DNA of 64,000 nucleotides from Prunella strophiata (GCA_036583965.1 JAZBQD010000015.1:85573309-85637308), one strand, 5' to 3'; shown: positions 51,531 to 64,000, counted from the first letter of the stretch. Notes: a model not told the origin generated them from the sequence alone. Program-made: numbers and translations.

Positions 51531-54500
51531 GTATATATACTTATATATACTTCCCAATGTAGGCACATTTTTGTTTCAGCTCTCCATTCTTTCAAGCCTC
51601 AATATTTTTAGCTGGGGTAAATTCCATTTGGGATTTGCATGCAAGCTTTTTTCTTAAATCAATTTGTATATAGAAATGAAATAGAATTTTATGATGTTTC
51701 AAACTGGAAGCAATTAAAATCAAAGTAGCAACTTAACTGCATTTTTCAATGCAAGCCCTTTCTTAAAATTTAAAAAAGGTAATAAACCCAAGCTCAAACA
51801 TTTGGCAATTTAATATATCAAGATAATACAGTTATTTAAAAGGGCTAGCTAAGAATTCAAATCTGAGCTTATAAAAGCAGGAACAATACCATAATGGAGA
51901 AAATCCCTTCCTTTATACAAATTTTCCAACACAGAAAAAGTACTCAAACAATTTATAATGTATCATAAGCACTAGATATTATGATTTATTTTCTTTGTTG
52001 TCTTCCAGACCTTTAGAAAAATGTAAACTCTTTGCTCTAGCATGATTAGCATCAACAAGCCAGTCAATATTTATAATAGATTGCCAACATTTGTAGAAGA
52101 TATAAAAAGACAAGCATTAAACCCCAGATATGATTAGTAAATGTCATTATATTTCTATGATAAAGAACATAATTTTTTATAAAATACCTTGTAAACCACT
52201 AAAAACTATAAATACTTACTGTAACGTGAATGGCTTTGCAAAGAACAAAAAAGAAAGCACAATGGACATTGCTTTTCTTCCTGTTGTTACTACAGAGGAA
52301 AACCTCTTTAAGAATTCAGTTACAACAAAAGAACATAACAAAGGCTTAGCAGGTAACCTTCATAAAATAATTGTCTCACTAAAATAATGATCACACCCGT
52401 GGTGCAAACACAGACTGCAGATGCACCAGTGCAGCACAAAACAGCACTGGAAACATGTGATTTTTGGAAACAAGTACACTGTGTCAGTAGTGCCATCTCC
52501 AGTCACACTACCTGCAGCAAGGAAATTTCCAGAACAAGACTTGCTATTTAATAACTTCATGCTAATCAATCCACAGTCTCTGAGAGCAACATTCAAGTAA
52601 CTGATGATATAAACTCATCTGTTAAAGCATGGATGTAGACCAAAGACCAAAGGTGAAATATCTTGCCTTTTCCATCTCATGTTATTACAACACCATGGTG
52701 TTTTGGGCTCTGTTTTTAGAGAGTGGAATGGGATTATCCTCTCATCATTCTTTTGAAGTTACTAAAAATTTTCCTATCAGTGCAGGGAATTACAGTTTTG
52801 CTTAGAAGCCTAAGAGACCAAGGATGTCTGACTTCAGTGACTGCATTATGAAGTCTCCCTCAAAACCACTAAGAGACGTTTTTCTACACGTGATCTGTTC
52901 ACTAAAAAGAATCAAGTAGTAAGAGCAGTGGAGAACACAATCCTGTTTCCAAAACAGCAATAAACTCTTTGGCTGTTCTGAAATTAACTATAGCTCCAAC
53001 AATTACCTGAACAATTTCAATGCTATCTGCAATGAACAAGGATAAACCATTATTAGTGTAACAGGAAACCTATGTAGTTTATCACTGAAACAAAATCAAT
53101 AAATTAGTGGAAGTTGTAGAAAATGTTTAAAAACAAAGTAAGAATGCAGCCAGGCACACAAGTTTAGCTATGGAAGCTAAGGGGCTGAGAAGGTATTATT
53201 CTATATGACAGCACCGGGTTCTCACTTGAGAAAGATCCCAGTACAGGGTGCAGCAGGTCTGCACCTAAAGAATACTTTTTTTTTTTATTATCAAAAAGTA
53301 CTTTGTTTACCATGAAGTTCCTTTAACTATACCATACTGGAAAGTCCTACTTGTGTAACTACATCCAAATTAAGTCTGACTGCAACACACTGGCAAAAGG
53401 AACCAATAACTACTGATGTATTTCCACAGTGCGTGAGCTAGAAAAGCAAGTGTCATTCTTCCCAACTCTAACCCACAAGCAAATATTCACTTAAGAGTGT
53501 TTTATAGTAGAAGAAACAGCCTTCACTACTGCTACATCTGCCCCAACTTCAACTTTTAGTAATAATTTTCTTTTTACATTTTAAGAAATTTATGCACATC
53601 AAATAAAATGATTTTCTATTACATGAAAAATTAAAGGAGAATGAAAAAGAAAATTGAGTTTTAATTAGAAAACAGTTTACAAATGAATAATTTAAAAAAA
53701 TGGTTAAATTACTTCAGTTTTTCTAATTACAATTATTTCTGTTCTTTCAAATCAGTTATTAATTAAAATATTTATGTAACCATTTCCTTCTAAATTAAGT
53801 GCCTTTTCTTCTTTTTCCCAATTAAGTCTGATAATTTCTCATTCTGCTAATAGAAATACAATTTTCATTAAACTCTTTCACCCCACTCCCCTCAAGAAGG
53901 GGGAGGGTGGATGGGGGAGCTGGGAGGGACAGTAATGAATGTGGTGTTCTTCCAAGGAACAATAAACATTTTCATATTGCTACAGGCAAGACAGAAAGGG
54001 CCCAAGTGGTAGAATTGTCAAGGTCAGGCATAAGAAAACTGGGGAAAGGTTTACTATTCTACAGCATTTTTAAACTTTTTTTTAGCATAGTGAGACTTTT
54101 TTTTTTTAAAGAGATATTTTAATATATGAAACAAACCTCTCCTCTGGGTCAATTTCCAGTCAGGAGAGCTACTGAACTTGGTTAAAAGCAAACACAAAAC
54201 AGATATGCTGCAGAGGAAATAACTGATAGGAAATCAGAGCATGTAACCCTCAGGTCAGAGAACCATGATCTATTTTCCCTTACACTACTGTGAATGAAGT
54301 AGAGCATCACCTGACAGAAACCAGGGTGTCTTTTAGGAGAAGAAGAAAGGGAGATCTCAAACACATTCTATCATGTGAAGATCCATGCTACACAAATCAG
54401 TCAGCACAAAGAACAGAAAAAAAGCCAGGGTAAGAACAATTCTCAAAAGCTCTGTGCTAAATAATAGAATAGGATTACTTTGTTTTTATACAAAGGCAGT

Positions 54501-57500
54501 AAAAATATCATTTGTTCATACCTGTTACAGCGAGAAGGGCACCAAAGATTTTAATCAAAGCTAGAACAAAAGATATGCCAAAATACCCAGTCAGGGAGAA
54601 AAGGAATGCATAACCATAAGTCTGGACTGGATGCTGCAACAATAAAAAAAGCCGGTTAGGAAAATGTAAAACAAACCCTGAGGTATTGCAAAATGACATA
54701 AAACTACAGACTTTAATCAACTGCTTGAGCAATAATAAGCTGTTCAACAATGCATTCATGCAAAAATCCTTATTTAATTTTAGTTAAATAATGGAAAAAT
54801 AATAATGAAATTATAAGCTCATAAGTCTGGTCCTGTGATTTTGTTGCCTTTTAAATCATTAGCCTATCTAACACATCAAAGACTGGAAAAACTTGCTTAC
54901 TGTATGAATTATCCAAGTTAACCTGTTTACATGGTGAAAATAGAACTTTAGAGAGAGAAGTGGTAAGATTTTCTGAATCATACAGAGCAAGGTTTTCCAA
55001 TGAAGTTCTTCATAGAAAAAGGGAAATCTTTACACCTACCTTTGAGCAAAATGTTACTGCAGGGCTTAATCCACTAGTGCATGTTAATCCAAACAAAATA
55101 TACACAAAACCTATTGAATAGGAATATAAAACCTAGAATAGTGTAAGAGAAAATAATTACTAGGTGATACTATACAAAAGGACAAAATTAAATGCTTTCA
55201 GATGCTTGGCCCTATTAATATTCACAGAAGCTCAGAGCTGAATTTGAAGGGTTTGATGACATTTTTATCAGCATTTATATAATAGTTGATGTACAGTGAA
55301 AAGTCAACATTAAGTGTTAGACACATTCCTCCTACCCACAACAACATGAAAGAAGTTTGGAAAGCTAGTCAGTTAATAATATCCTGAGGTCAGTGTCAAC
55401 TGTGGTAAATCCTTCAGGTTCAGGATCTCACAGCCTACATAAAACTTCCCACAACTATGCAATGTAATAGTCTAAGAACACATTACACATATTTCATTTT
55501 CTGCTACTTATCCAGCACAGTAAACACCTGCACTACATTAAATGTACAAAGGGTAGCACAGAATCACCAGAAGTGTCCTGTAAGTTTCATCTGTGTCACT
55601 TCAGTTCACATGCATGGTACACATGCACCATGGCTGTAACATGCAGGATTTTCAAATATGACCAGTTTTGGCCTAGTTGAGTGCTCAGAACACTCAGGAA
55701 ATAGGTAAGCTCTTTATTTTGTCTGCACCCTTACTCAATTCATAGGTGCACTGAGCAACAAAACAATCTTCATCTATCCTTTCCCACAATGAGCCAACAG
55801 AAGTAGAAACTGGAACTGTCCATCCATCCTCCCATGCAGCAGGGGGCATTCAGCTGTTTGGGCAACATTTAGTAGTCGTTTTTTATCAACAGAACTATTC
55901 CACACAATACTGGCTAGAACATGCTGATCTACTATGCTTTCAAAACTAAAGTGTCTTGCTATATCTCAGTTATTGAGAAAAAACTATTAAAAATTGTCAG
56001 CAATTCCATGAGACAACAGACCACTTACCACTGCTCTCTAATAAAGAGGGATGCAGACATGTTCAAAGAGCAGGCCTGCTTTCAGACACTTAAAAACCAA
56101 TGACCTGATCCTCAGAGCTTTTACTTGACACTGTTTATGCACACAGAAGTCAGTCCGTAGTTCTTCACTTGCCTATGCATCCACCTTGTCTCCCCAAGTA
56201 CCCAAAGGCTTCACTTTACACAGCCAGGAATAAGCACCACATTGCTATTTCCTTGTTAGGCAGTATAATATATGTCACTTCCATAAAATGACACATAAGG
56301 CAAAAATCAGGTAAAACCTTCCAGAACAGCAGTTACTATTTCAGCCACAAAACACCTTTTCTCTTTTTGTAATTGCTTAAATCCAGGCCAATTTCCAAAT
56401 TTGACAGACTAAGAGAGATGTGGATGACAGGCTCCTTTATTGTTCAATTTTATTTCCAGATCACTGTCCATTAAACATGATGTCCAATTTCGATTCAATT
56501 TTCACCCACGGTTTCAAGTATAGAAAATGATTTCCAAAATTCTGCTTGTACTTCTGCACCGAATTCTCTGAATAAAATCCTCAAGTGGAATGTCTACACC
56601 ACAAACAAAACCTTTATACCCTAAACCATTACACTCATTCTCCACAAGTAGCATGAGTATACAGCACGAGGACCAACATTTGTCAGACTAATGCAGAATA
56701 AAAAGCAAAGTCCTGGAGACAGCAGGAGTTTTGTAGGTAAGGCACCAATGACTGTCAAATGCAAAGTGAGCAAGAAAAAAGCTACAGATTGCACTTTGGT
56801 TTTGGATTTTGGAAATGACACCTAAGAAGGCTGCACCAGGTCACATAGCTAAATCTCTGCCCCCAGCAGCAGTCAACAGTGAACACTAAGAAAAAGTACA
56901 AGAATAAAAATGAGAATAAAGTGGCATTTTTAGGTATATATTCTTCCACTTTCCAGAAACTTGTAGTTCAAGCTTCGAGCCATCCTAAATCACTTCTAGC
57001 CTTAAATGAAGATGCCTTCTAACTTTTTCTCCATTTTTGAAGCTATTCTCATGAGAAGTTAGATTTTTCTAGTTAAATATCAAATACATGCCAAATAGTA
57101 GAAAATAAATTTCAGTAACTTTTTACCTGTGGCATATTCATATCATGCCTTTTATAGTAAAATATTTACTTATATTTACTCAACTTCAGAGAAAAATATG
57201 CCAAATTCAAACAAGTTTTGTCTAAAAAAAAAACCATCAGACCATATGAATAGATAATCCACATTCCACGTAAGTATATTAAAAAAACTGAGCAAGACGT
57301 TATCAAAATTGTATTTCACTGAATCAGGAACAAAAATATTTACCCAGAGTTTTACAGACCTTCAAAAGATTTAAAAAAACCCTACCTCCCAAGTGCTAGC
57401 ACACTCTAGAATATAAAGTATAGCAAGTAAAGCAACTGTAACACATGCCCAACTATACCAGAAGAACAGGTGTTATTTTTCTGAGATTAGGTGCATGATC

Positions 57501-60500
57501 ATACAAAAATCACTACAATGATTTCAGGCCTGCAGGGTAGACAAAGGAATTGTTGATAGAAATGAGTGCTTCTGTAGCTATATTGTATTTGTATTTGAAG
57601 TTGCACACAGAAAGCAGCACCCTTGAAAGGTTAAAAATGAAACAGAAAAATCAGCAGAAGTCCTTCAGACAAACAGAAAACCCCAAGTAACAGTACAGCA
57701 AGAGCTCTTCCTTCCATAAGCAAGAGAAAAGCACATTAAGTCTCATGCTTTGTAAATGTAGGCCTTGCCAATGAGAAAACATTTTCTTTTAAAATTGCAA
57801 ATGTGGTATTTACCATTTCTGAATTAGAACCATTGTGCAACTTCATAGCTTTTTCCTGTACATTTCCTATAACTGCATCTGCACAGAGGGCAAGGGATAT
57901 TAGGACCACACCTATTAAAACAAACAAACAAAATTTCTTCAGAATATTCACCAGCAAAATGGTGGCAACAAATCCAAGGAACAGAAAAATAATAACCACC
58001 CCTCCCCTATAACTTATTCTAAATGTCAGCAAAAAAATTTCATGACACCAGTACAAAGAAGTGCCTACCTCCCCTCTCCCTCCACCAATTAACCCCTGAA
58101 CACTGTGTGTCTCTAAGCTTGATGGAAACATCCAGATATTGCTATAAAGAAGCCAGCTGTAGTTTTTGTAGTAACAAGAGTGACAGAGTATCAGTTGCAG
58201 TTAGTTAATGAAGATAAATAACCAGAGAAAATACTCTTTTTGAGTAGTTAATGCCACATTATTTTTTTTTCCTGACAAAGGCAAATAGAAACGTTAGATG
58301 TGACAGTAAAACAAATTCAAGATGACTGATAGTAGAAATCTTTAATTACTGAAACATTAATTTTAAAAAAAGCTACTGTTCAGGCACAAACTCCATGGTT
58401 TTAGGTTACCATTTATTCTCACAACAAAGTCACTATGCAGTCACTACTGTAATCAGCTTTCTGATAACAAAAACTGGTAACTTTAGTCATGGCAGTCACA
58501 GTTCATTTCCCAACCTACAAACTTTCATGACTGTTGTATTTAATGGTGAACATAGGTTGAAAGTACCACTTTTCCTAAGTATACAACATTACAGAAGATA
58601 TAATCATCAAAATGCAAATCAAAACCCACTCTAGTCTTGGTTCCTTAAAAGATAGTGTCAGGGAAGAAACTAGAAGACTAGAAACAAGCAGTGTTTTATT
58701 TTCTTAGTCCTATGTTCTTACAGTCAGAGGTGGAAGATTTAACATTTTTAAGGCCCATGAAGTTTAATGTGGTATTGGCAAGAACTTTAAACCAGTGTTT
58801 TTAGTTTGGGAACCATTTCCTTTCCATGGCTAGACTTTCCAGGTGTCTTACATCATTAAAGATTACCAGGCACTGGAAAAGGAATAACTCAATGGAAAAG
58901 ACATAATATGAATAATATTGGTAATGCTAAAAATATAGATATCTCATCTGCCTGGATTCAGCTCTGGTCCAAAGATATAATAAAGATCCAGCTCAGCAAT
59001 TCCACTCTGTAAAGTGATGGATGCATTTCTCCATGGGCATTCTCCATCATGATTCATGTTCCAGCCATGCATAATGGCCCAGGCCCACCACTAGACAAAG
59101 GCATGGTTCAGCACTGCATTGAGATTAAAAGGTTACCTGGAACCTGAAGCAACAGTGCACATGGAGAAGAGAAATGTGGGGACACGAAAAATGTTAATCT
59201 TATGCCCATTACACAGTCTGGAGTGTGAGGAGAATTGTTCCACTCATTGTGGCAGTACTGAGCAAAAGCAGCAGCAGCAAAGCCACAGATAAGACCAGCA
59301 GTGTTTTATTAGATGTAAAGCGTGAGTAAAAACAATTGGAAAAACTGGACCCAAATCAGATCTGAAAGAAATCGGCATGGAAACAGTTCTACACAAATCA
59401 TTGAAATGAACTCAGGAATTCAGTTACCATTTGTCATTTGACAAAGAAATTCAACTAAGTTTTTAATCCCAGGCAGGTTAAAATCCTTGCTTTACTTCTG
59501 ATTTAGATAGTATTAAAAGGTTAAAATGTGAGAACTCCACCTAAAAACCACAGCAAATCTGACTGTGATCATCCGTTAATATAAAGTAAATGGTTCTGAA
59601 ATGGAAAAATACTTAAAAATTTAACTAGAAAAGACAACTAACCTTTTAAAGTTTTAAAATGTTCCAACTGAATTTTATAATATTTATTTTAATATATACG
59701 TACTGGGATAAGCCTTTCCTGAGAATATATGAGATATTTCAACCAAGAGGGTACAGTTTCCGGAAATTTTAGGAACCTCAGAACTTACACTTTGAATAAA
59801 GGTCTCTCCTGCCACAAAGAGAGTTCTGCTAGAGCAAAGCTATAATGAAACTTGCATTTTCAGTAGGATACCTGAAGGCACTCCAACAAGAACTCAGAAC
59901 TTCTATGCAATGCTTATTGTAGGAGAACCCAAGCATTTTCTTAAACTCTAAAATATAGTATGTCTTTACCTGTCAAGTTGAAGTTTGGTGCTACTGTGCT
60001 GTCAGCTAAAGTAAACCATATTAATCCAAGGCTCATACACAGGGCAGCAGACACGTCTACAATATTGTAACGTTTTCCTATAAAATAAAATCAGCAAGAA
60101 TGGACTGTTAGCACTCTCAGGATTTCATGTTTACCCTGTTTAACAAACTAGAAGACTAAGGAAACATTGCTCCAATGTCATTCTTCTACTTAAACAGAAG
60201 ACTCAATGCTCTGGTCTTTCACAACCACACTTAGTTTCTTCTACAACAGAAATTCCTACCACAGGGGAGGAGGATCCTAATGGGAAATACCTGATTCTTG
60301 TGATCAGCTTTGGTTTGAGTACATAGTTACAGCACAGACACAAAGCACATCCTCCCTGACAAAGCATTCTCTTAGCAACTTCAGGACAGCTCAGATGTTT
60401 TTTAATACCTTTCCCTCATACAAGACATTTCAGCTGCCTTTACTGATGACAAAGAAGTCAATTCCAAACATCAACAGACAACTTTGGTACTCTTGAGAAC

Positions 60501-61035
60501 TTTACACTGTCTTATAGTTTGGGAGAGACAGGTTGTGGAGGGGAATGGAAAAAGAAAGTAAAGACATGAAAAAGCAGGAGTTAGTATATCTTGCTTAAAA
60601 TAACGTATTCTTTGCTCAGAAGCTGAACTTTGAACATAAGCTTCCAAGCGAACTTTGTTGAACCAATTTTTTTTAACAATAATATTAAAAAAAAAAAGCT
60701 TCTGAGATAACAACACAATAAAAAGTTTCACAAAGCTTTAGGGAAATACCAGTCATTTTGCATTAAAATAAAAAATTACTCCTAATAAAAGGTAAATACT
60801 GTGAAGGCATGTACATATGTAAAGTTGAAATCTCCTCAGAAAATTCAGCTGTTTTTCAACCAGAAGGCCAGAATTACCTACAGAAACAGAAATACAGCAT
60901 TCTAGATTTTGTTCCATAATACTTGTCCAGTGGAACTTTACTGACTAGGTTTTTGTGTATTGAACACAAACTTTTATAATATGCTTAACCCTTCTAAATC
61001 CAGAAACACTGATATATATATATACATATATATAT

Positions 61036-61075
<40 letters not shown>

Positions 61076-63754
61076 CACATAACTACACCCTTTTTCCATT
61101 TTTATCCATATTGCATTTTCTCTTCTAGGAATATGCACTGTGACTTTAGGACTAGTCAAAGACATGCAAAATCAGGTGTATTTCTCATTAAACATTTAAT
61201 CAAAATTTAGAAATTAGTATTTTCAAACAAGAGTAGAGATTTTCTTCATAACTCATGGTTGGATTTTTTTTCCCATTTCAAGTTTTCCATTTCAATATTG
61301 AAATTGTTTCATTTATGAAGTGATTTAGTTTAGAAAACAAACTTACACTTTTTAAAAATTAGGAAAGCTTGTGTAAAAATGAAATTTTGCAAGTGACCTG
61401 TAGAATGTTTTTCCCCATATTTTCTATTGATCTCAAAATATTTGTACATTTTCCTAGAAGATGCTTCAGAAATTCTCATTTTTTCTCCTATAGGAAAAAT
61501 TCTACCAGTAGAATTAAAAAAAATTAAAAACTTTAAAAATAGTTTAATTGCATCTATGACTGCCTCCCAAAGAAAGATTTTAAAAAATCCTCTAATATCA
61601 AGACTAACACTTACCTTGTATAAAAACCCCACCTATCATAACTGGAATCAGCTTACAGCACTTGAAGATGACTTGAGTAGGGTAATTCAGATATCCTAAA
61701 GAGGTATTCGACAAACCCATAGTTCCCACTGTCAAAAATGCTATTATCATGTAGGTTTTGCCAGGAATTCTACAAAACATAAACATACAAATCCTGGCAT
61801 TACAGACTCATCTAGAGGAGATTTAGCTTGGAAAATTCAGGTAAAGAAATACTCTTGTAATACAACCTCAACATCTTTCACATGGAATTTCACTTCACAG
61901 AAACTTAAAAATGCACAAAAATGTCTGATTGCATATTTCATTTTTTTTTTCAATTACTGCAAATAAAAAGCACAAATACAAAACAATAAAGACTTTATGG
62001 CTCATGAAGTATTCAAGCAGTAATTCTTTAACCTCCTTCTGAGAAGGTATGCTATTTACACAAGAATAAAGACAAAGGTTTCAGGTCAAATGAAATGTGC
62101 AAGATTGGTATACTGAGATAACCTGGATCTTAGTTCTGTCACGGGTCACTGTGACAACTTCTTTGGTGAAGTTTTCACGTGAACCTTGACATTTTTAAAA
62201 TTAAGAAGAGTTGAAAAAAGTACCATTTTTTAAGGAAACTCAATGAAACTTAGAGAGCAGTGATTCAGATACCATGAACAGAGGGGTTCGTTGAACATTT
62301 TTAGATGCTTTGTTCACAATCTGATGAAATTATCACCTGACAACAGATGATCCAACAGTTACTTTTGTGCTCACTTTGTGATTTTTTTACAGTTACTGCT
62401 GTGCATATGTTCAGCTATTTTTCATGCATACTCAGAACCACACTAAGAACATAAGGAACTGTCTTGCTGCAATCCTGTTTTATCTGTAATTCATTAAGTG
62501 ATGTACACATACTCTAAGGCATGCAAAAAAAATTAAAAAAAATTAAGAAATATAGATTTCTGCATGTCTACAAGAAGATACCTAGGTTATAGAAAATAAA
62601 ATGTAAAATATATTTGAGATCTACATTTCCAACACAACTTACTTGAAGGGTCATGCTCTGTAAACATTACCAACTGGTAGTAAAACCCCATAAATACAAG
62701 TAACCCAAAAGGTAACTGTGCAATGTTATCTGATGCATCTCAAAAAGTCAGATAACTTGAGATACAAGCTGTCAGTGTTTAAAATAAAAGGAATAGTTTA
62801 TCAAAGTTATGTTGTTTGGCTAAAAAAGAATTTTATAATCTAAAACTAGTATATGCAAATTCATCCAAGGCTGACTGCAGGTAAGGAAAACTAGTTATGT
62901 TCAAATAGAATATGAGGCAACTTTAATATTCATGTACACCACGACAGCCTGTATTCAAGTTTCCAGAGTGCCTCAATAAACACTTTGCAGAGACTCTAGA
63001 TGGGTAGGAGGCTGCAGAATGGCTACACTGAATCAGAAAATATCCCATTTCCATGGGATTAAGACATCAAAAATCTCCTTGGTCAACAGAACAGTTTTGT
63101 GTCAGAGTGTTATGAGTGCTGTCTTAAATGAAAACCACAACACTTCAGCACATCCTTTGAAATAAACCCACTCAGCTACACAGTAAGCAGAGAGCAGACC
63201 TCTGACATTCTCCAAGATGCACAGCATGTAAGAGGAACCTCTTGGTGAGGAGGTGCCAATATTTGAAGAAAACATATTCACTGACAGATGGCTTCAAGTG
63301 CTGTGAAGTGCATTGGCTCTATTCTAGATGTGATAATCCCAAGCAACACATATGTGAGTCAGTCTCTGTCAGCCACATTAAGGATACAATATGTTCTGTA
63401 AGTGGGACAGTGACAGCAGAGTCAACAGAACTACTTACAGGTCCAAAATCCAAGGGGGTCCTTCTAAAATATTCTCTAACATCATCCAGCAAATTCACTT
63501 CCTTTTATCTACAGACCTGCTAGCAATGCCTCACTAGTACTCACATTCAAAAAGCAGAAGTTAAGTTTACGGTAAGTATCAAATACTTCTAATTTCATGG
63601 ACAGTGGGTAAAATGCTTGGAAAAACACATACCTTCTTCTTTTGTCCTGAATCAACTGCAATTCTATTAGTCCAAAAATGGAATAAAATCCAAATTGCAC
63701 TAAAGTGAGGTACCAACCAAAAGGTTTAAAACCTTCCACTGAAAATATCAATTC
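50946..63754 (-). CDS. SLC35B3: SLC35B3 (PAPST2), PAPS transporter, 3' part of gene: eight coding exons, 302 residues to stop
   Basis: The product is adenosine 3'-phospho 5'-phosphosulfate transporter 2, a multipass Golgi membrane protein of the nucleotide-sugar transporter family. It exchanges cytosolic PAPS, the sulfate donor, into the Golgi lumen for sulfotransferases. Eight minus-strand exons join as 63754-63633, 61769-61615, 60077-59970, 57911-57814, 55132-55040, 54633-54522, 52289-52220 and 51096-50946 (909 nt, 302 codons plus TAG). All introns are GT-AG and every split codon restores the expected residue. Recognised blocks include FSVEGFKPFGWYLTLVQ, LGYLNYPTQVIFKCCKLIPV, ADAVIGNVQEKAMKLHN, TGYFGISFVLALIKIFGA, TTGRKAM and the end KSRTLSQTV. 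Hydrophobic stretches in every exon fit the family's roughly ten membrane spans. The first exon seen begins in phase 0 with Glu-Leu-Ile. The human protein is about 400 residues, so about 100 N-terminal residues lie past the window edge. There is no frameshift or premature stop, so the gene looks functional. Introns run from 406 to 2681 bp. Confidence 0.97.
51474..51550 (+). repeat. (TA)n microsatellite in last SLC35B3 intron
   Basis: A pure AT run from 51487 to 51527 is followed by a degenerate part with CACG and ACTT interruptions. It lies in the 1123-bp intron between the last two coding exons. Confidence 0.95.
52220..52289 (-). CDS. SLC35B3: SLC35B3 coding exon 7 of 8 in window
   Basis: The exon has 70 nt, with an acceptor ending CTGTAG and donor GTAAGT. 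It completes valine, then reads TTGRKAMSIVLSFLFFAK followed by PFTL and the first two bases of a glutamine codon (in-window residues 231-252). The TTGRKAM motif is the conserved TT-x-RK element of the nucleotide-sugar transporter family. The exon is too short to show as an ORF; it was located from the frame left open by its neighbours. Confidence 0.96.
54522..54633 (-). CDS. SLC35B3: SLC35B3 coding exon 6 of 8 in window
   Basis: The exon has 112 nt, with acceptor TTATTGTTGCAG and donor GTATGA. It starts HPVQTYGYAFLFSLTG and continues YFGISFVLALIKIFGALLA to VT, leaving one base (G) of a valine codon (in-window residues 193-229). It carries two closely spaced hydrophobic segments. The glycine and lysine positions in this block are conserved across PAPS transporters. 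Confidence 0.97.
55040..55132 (-). CDS. SLC35B3: SLC35B3 coding exon 5 of 8 in window
   Basis: The exon has 93 nt, exactly 31 codons in phase 0 at both ends, with acceptor TATTCTAG and donor GTAGGT. It reads VLYSYSIGFVYILFGLT and then CTSGLSPAVTFCSK (in-window residues 162-192). It contains one membrane span and a short loop. It is separated from the next exon by the shortest intron in the window, 406 bp. Confidence 0.96.
57814..57911 (-). CDS. SLC35B3: SLC35B3 coding exon 4 of 8 in window
   Basis: The exon has 98 nt, with acceptor TTTTAATAG and donor GTAAAT. It encodes VVLISLALCADAVIGN, then VQEKAMKLHNGSNSEM, and ends in phase 0 directly after the ATG methionine codon (in-window residues 130-161). 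The ADAVIGNVQEK block is strongly conserved in SLC35B2 and SLC35B3 proteins. The valine that follows in the family comes from the next exon, which supports the chosen donor. Confidence 0.97.
59970..60077 (-). CDS. SLC35B3: SLC35B3 coding exon 3 of 8 in window
   Basis: The exon has 108 nt, with an acceptor ending TTATAG and donor GTAAAG. It reads KRYNIVDVSAALCMSLGL, then IWFTLADSTVAPNFNLT, and leaves one base of a glycine codon (in-window residues 94-128). One hydrophobic span (VSAALCMSLGLIWFTLA) is visible. The exon has no in-frame ATG near its start, so it was found by splice sites, frame continuity and family similarity. Confidence 0.96.
61012..61072 (+). repeat. (TA)n microsatellite with TACA interruptions, SLC35B3 intron
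   Basis: About 60 bp of TA repeat with TACATA interruptions. It lies in the 1537-bp intron between in-window exons 2 and 3, and makes a spurious Tyr/Ile ORF on the minus strand. Confidence 0.95.
61615..61769 (-). CDS. SLC35B3: SLC35B3 coding exon 2 of 8 in window
   Basis: The exon has 155 nt with acceptor TTTTGTAG and donor GTAAGT. It completes the split arginine, then reads IPGKTYMIIAFLTVG through NTSLGYLNYPTQ to FKCCKLIPVMIGG and FIQ. The K-x-x-K-x-IPVM pattern is a hallmark of the SLC35B nucleotide-sulfate and nucleotide-sugar transporters. Two membrane segments are visible. It ends on the first base of a glycine codon (in-window residues 42-92). Confidence 0.97.
63633..63754 (-). CDS. 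SLC35B3: SLC35B3 coding exon 1 of 8 seen in window
   Basis: The exon has 122 nt and starts after a TTTTTATAG acceptor in phase 0 with ELIFSVEGF. It encodes the membrane stretch WYLTLVQFGFYSIFGLI and then the basic loop QDKRR. It ends before donor GTATGT with the two bases AG of a split arginine codon. Residues 1-40 of the in-window protein lie here. The preceding exon, which in the family should end in a GYLQ-like sequence, is not found between 63755 and 64000 and must be outside. Confidence 0.96.
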
Positions 63755-64000
63755 CTATAAAAACAAAAACCCACCAAAGTCATGTATGTACACCAAAATA
63801 TTAAGTGGACAAAAAAAAAATCAACACACCTTTTTACTTTGTGTACATGCAAATCTAGCCTTTGCAGTTGCTGGTTATTAACTAGATTTATCTGCCATAT
63901 ATAACTTGCAAAAATATTGAAAAAGAAAAGACAATTTAGGTTCTCCAAAATGAAAAAGAAAATGTACTGTTGTTGTAAATACACTAAAATTAATGGATCA

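Noticed and set aside
51400..51657. Tyr/Ile repeat protein ORF
   Set aside because: Produced by the (TA)n microsatellite in an SLC35B3 intron; the same applies to the minus-strand ORF at 60974-61165.
63748..63984. Hydrophobic minus-strand ORF upstream of the first visible SLC35B3 exon
   Set aside because: It does not contain the expected preceding exon sequence and is intron; the real upstream exon must lie beyond the window.

Overview
The window is vertebrate nuclear DNA and almost certainly from a bird. It carries several CR1 non-LTR retrotransposon fragments, including a CR1 3' tail with the (ATTCT)-type repeat typical of bird genomes. Its one protein-coding gene is a multi-exon vertebrate gene with GT-AG introns and AT-rich surroundings. 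A songbird is possible, but nothing here fixes the order or species.

The right fifth (about 50.5-63.8 kb) holds the 3' part of one gene on the minus strand, SLC35B3 (PAPST2), the Golgi transporter for the sulfate donor PAPS. Eight coding exons can be placed to the base: 63754-63633, 61769-61615, 60077-59970, 57911-57814, 55132-55040, 54633-54522, 52289-52220 and 51096-50946. All seven internal introns begin GT and end AG, and the reading frame runs unbroken through all split codons for 302 residues to a TAG stop. From the usual family length of about 400 residues, roughly the first 100 residues (first transmembrane segment and 5' exons) lie beyond base 64000. The 3' UTR probably ends near 50450, after an AATAAA signal at 50476-50471.

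The left four fifths (1 to about 50.4 kb) contain no coding gene that I can support. It is AT-rich non-coding sequence downstream of SLC35B3, broken by: CR1 copies at about 21.2-21.7 kb (plus), 25.8-26.4 kb (minus), 29.8 kb (plus, short 3' end with an 83-bp pentamer array), 44.6-44.9 kb (minus) and 45.4-45.9 kb (minus); a visibly GC-rich island of unknown nature at about 9.85-10.75 kb; several long homopolymer runs; short tandem duplications; and a few perfect hairpins. Some AT-rich stretches with dense homeodomain-like motifs (near 7.3, 24.3 and 29.0 kb) look like conserved non-coding elements, but that is a visual impression and needs an alignment.

The open reading frames in the left part (the largest about 183 codons, in the GC-rich island) have no recognisable domain and behave like chance ORFs or CR1 shadows. 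I found no CRISPR array, tRNA or rRNA gene, or convincing retroviral element, and nothing that amounts to a new biological system.
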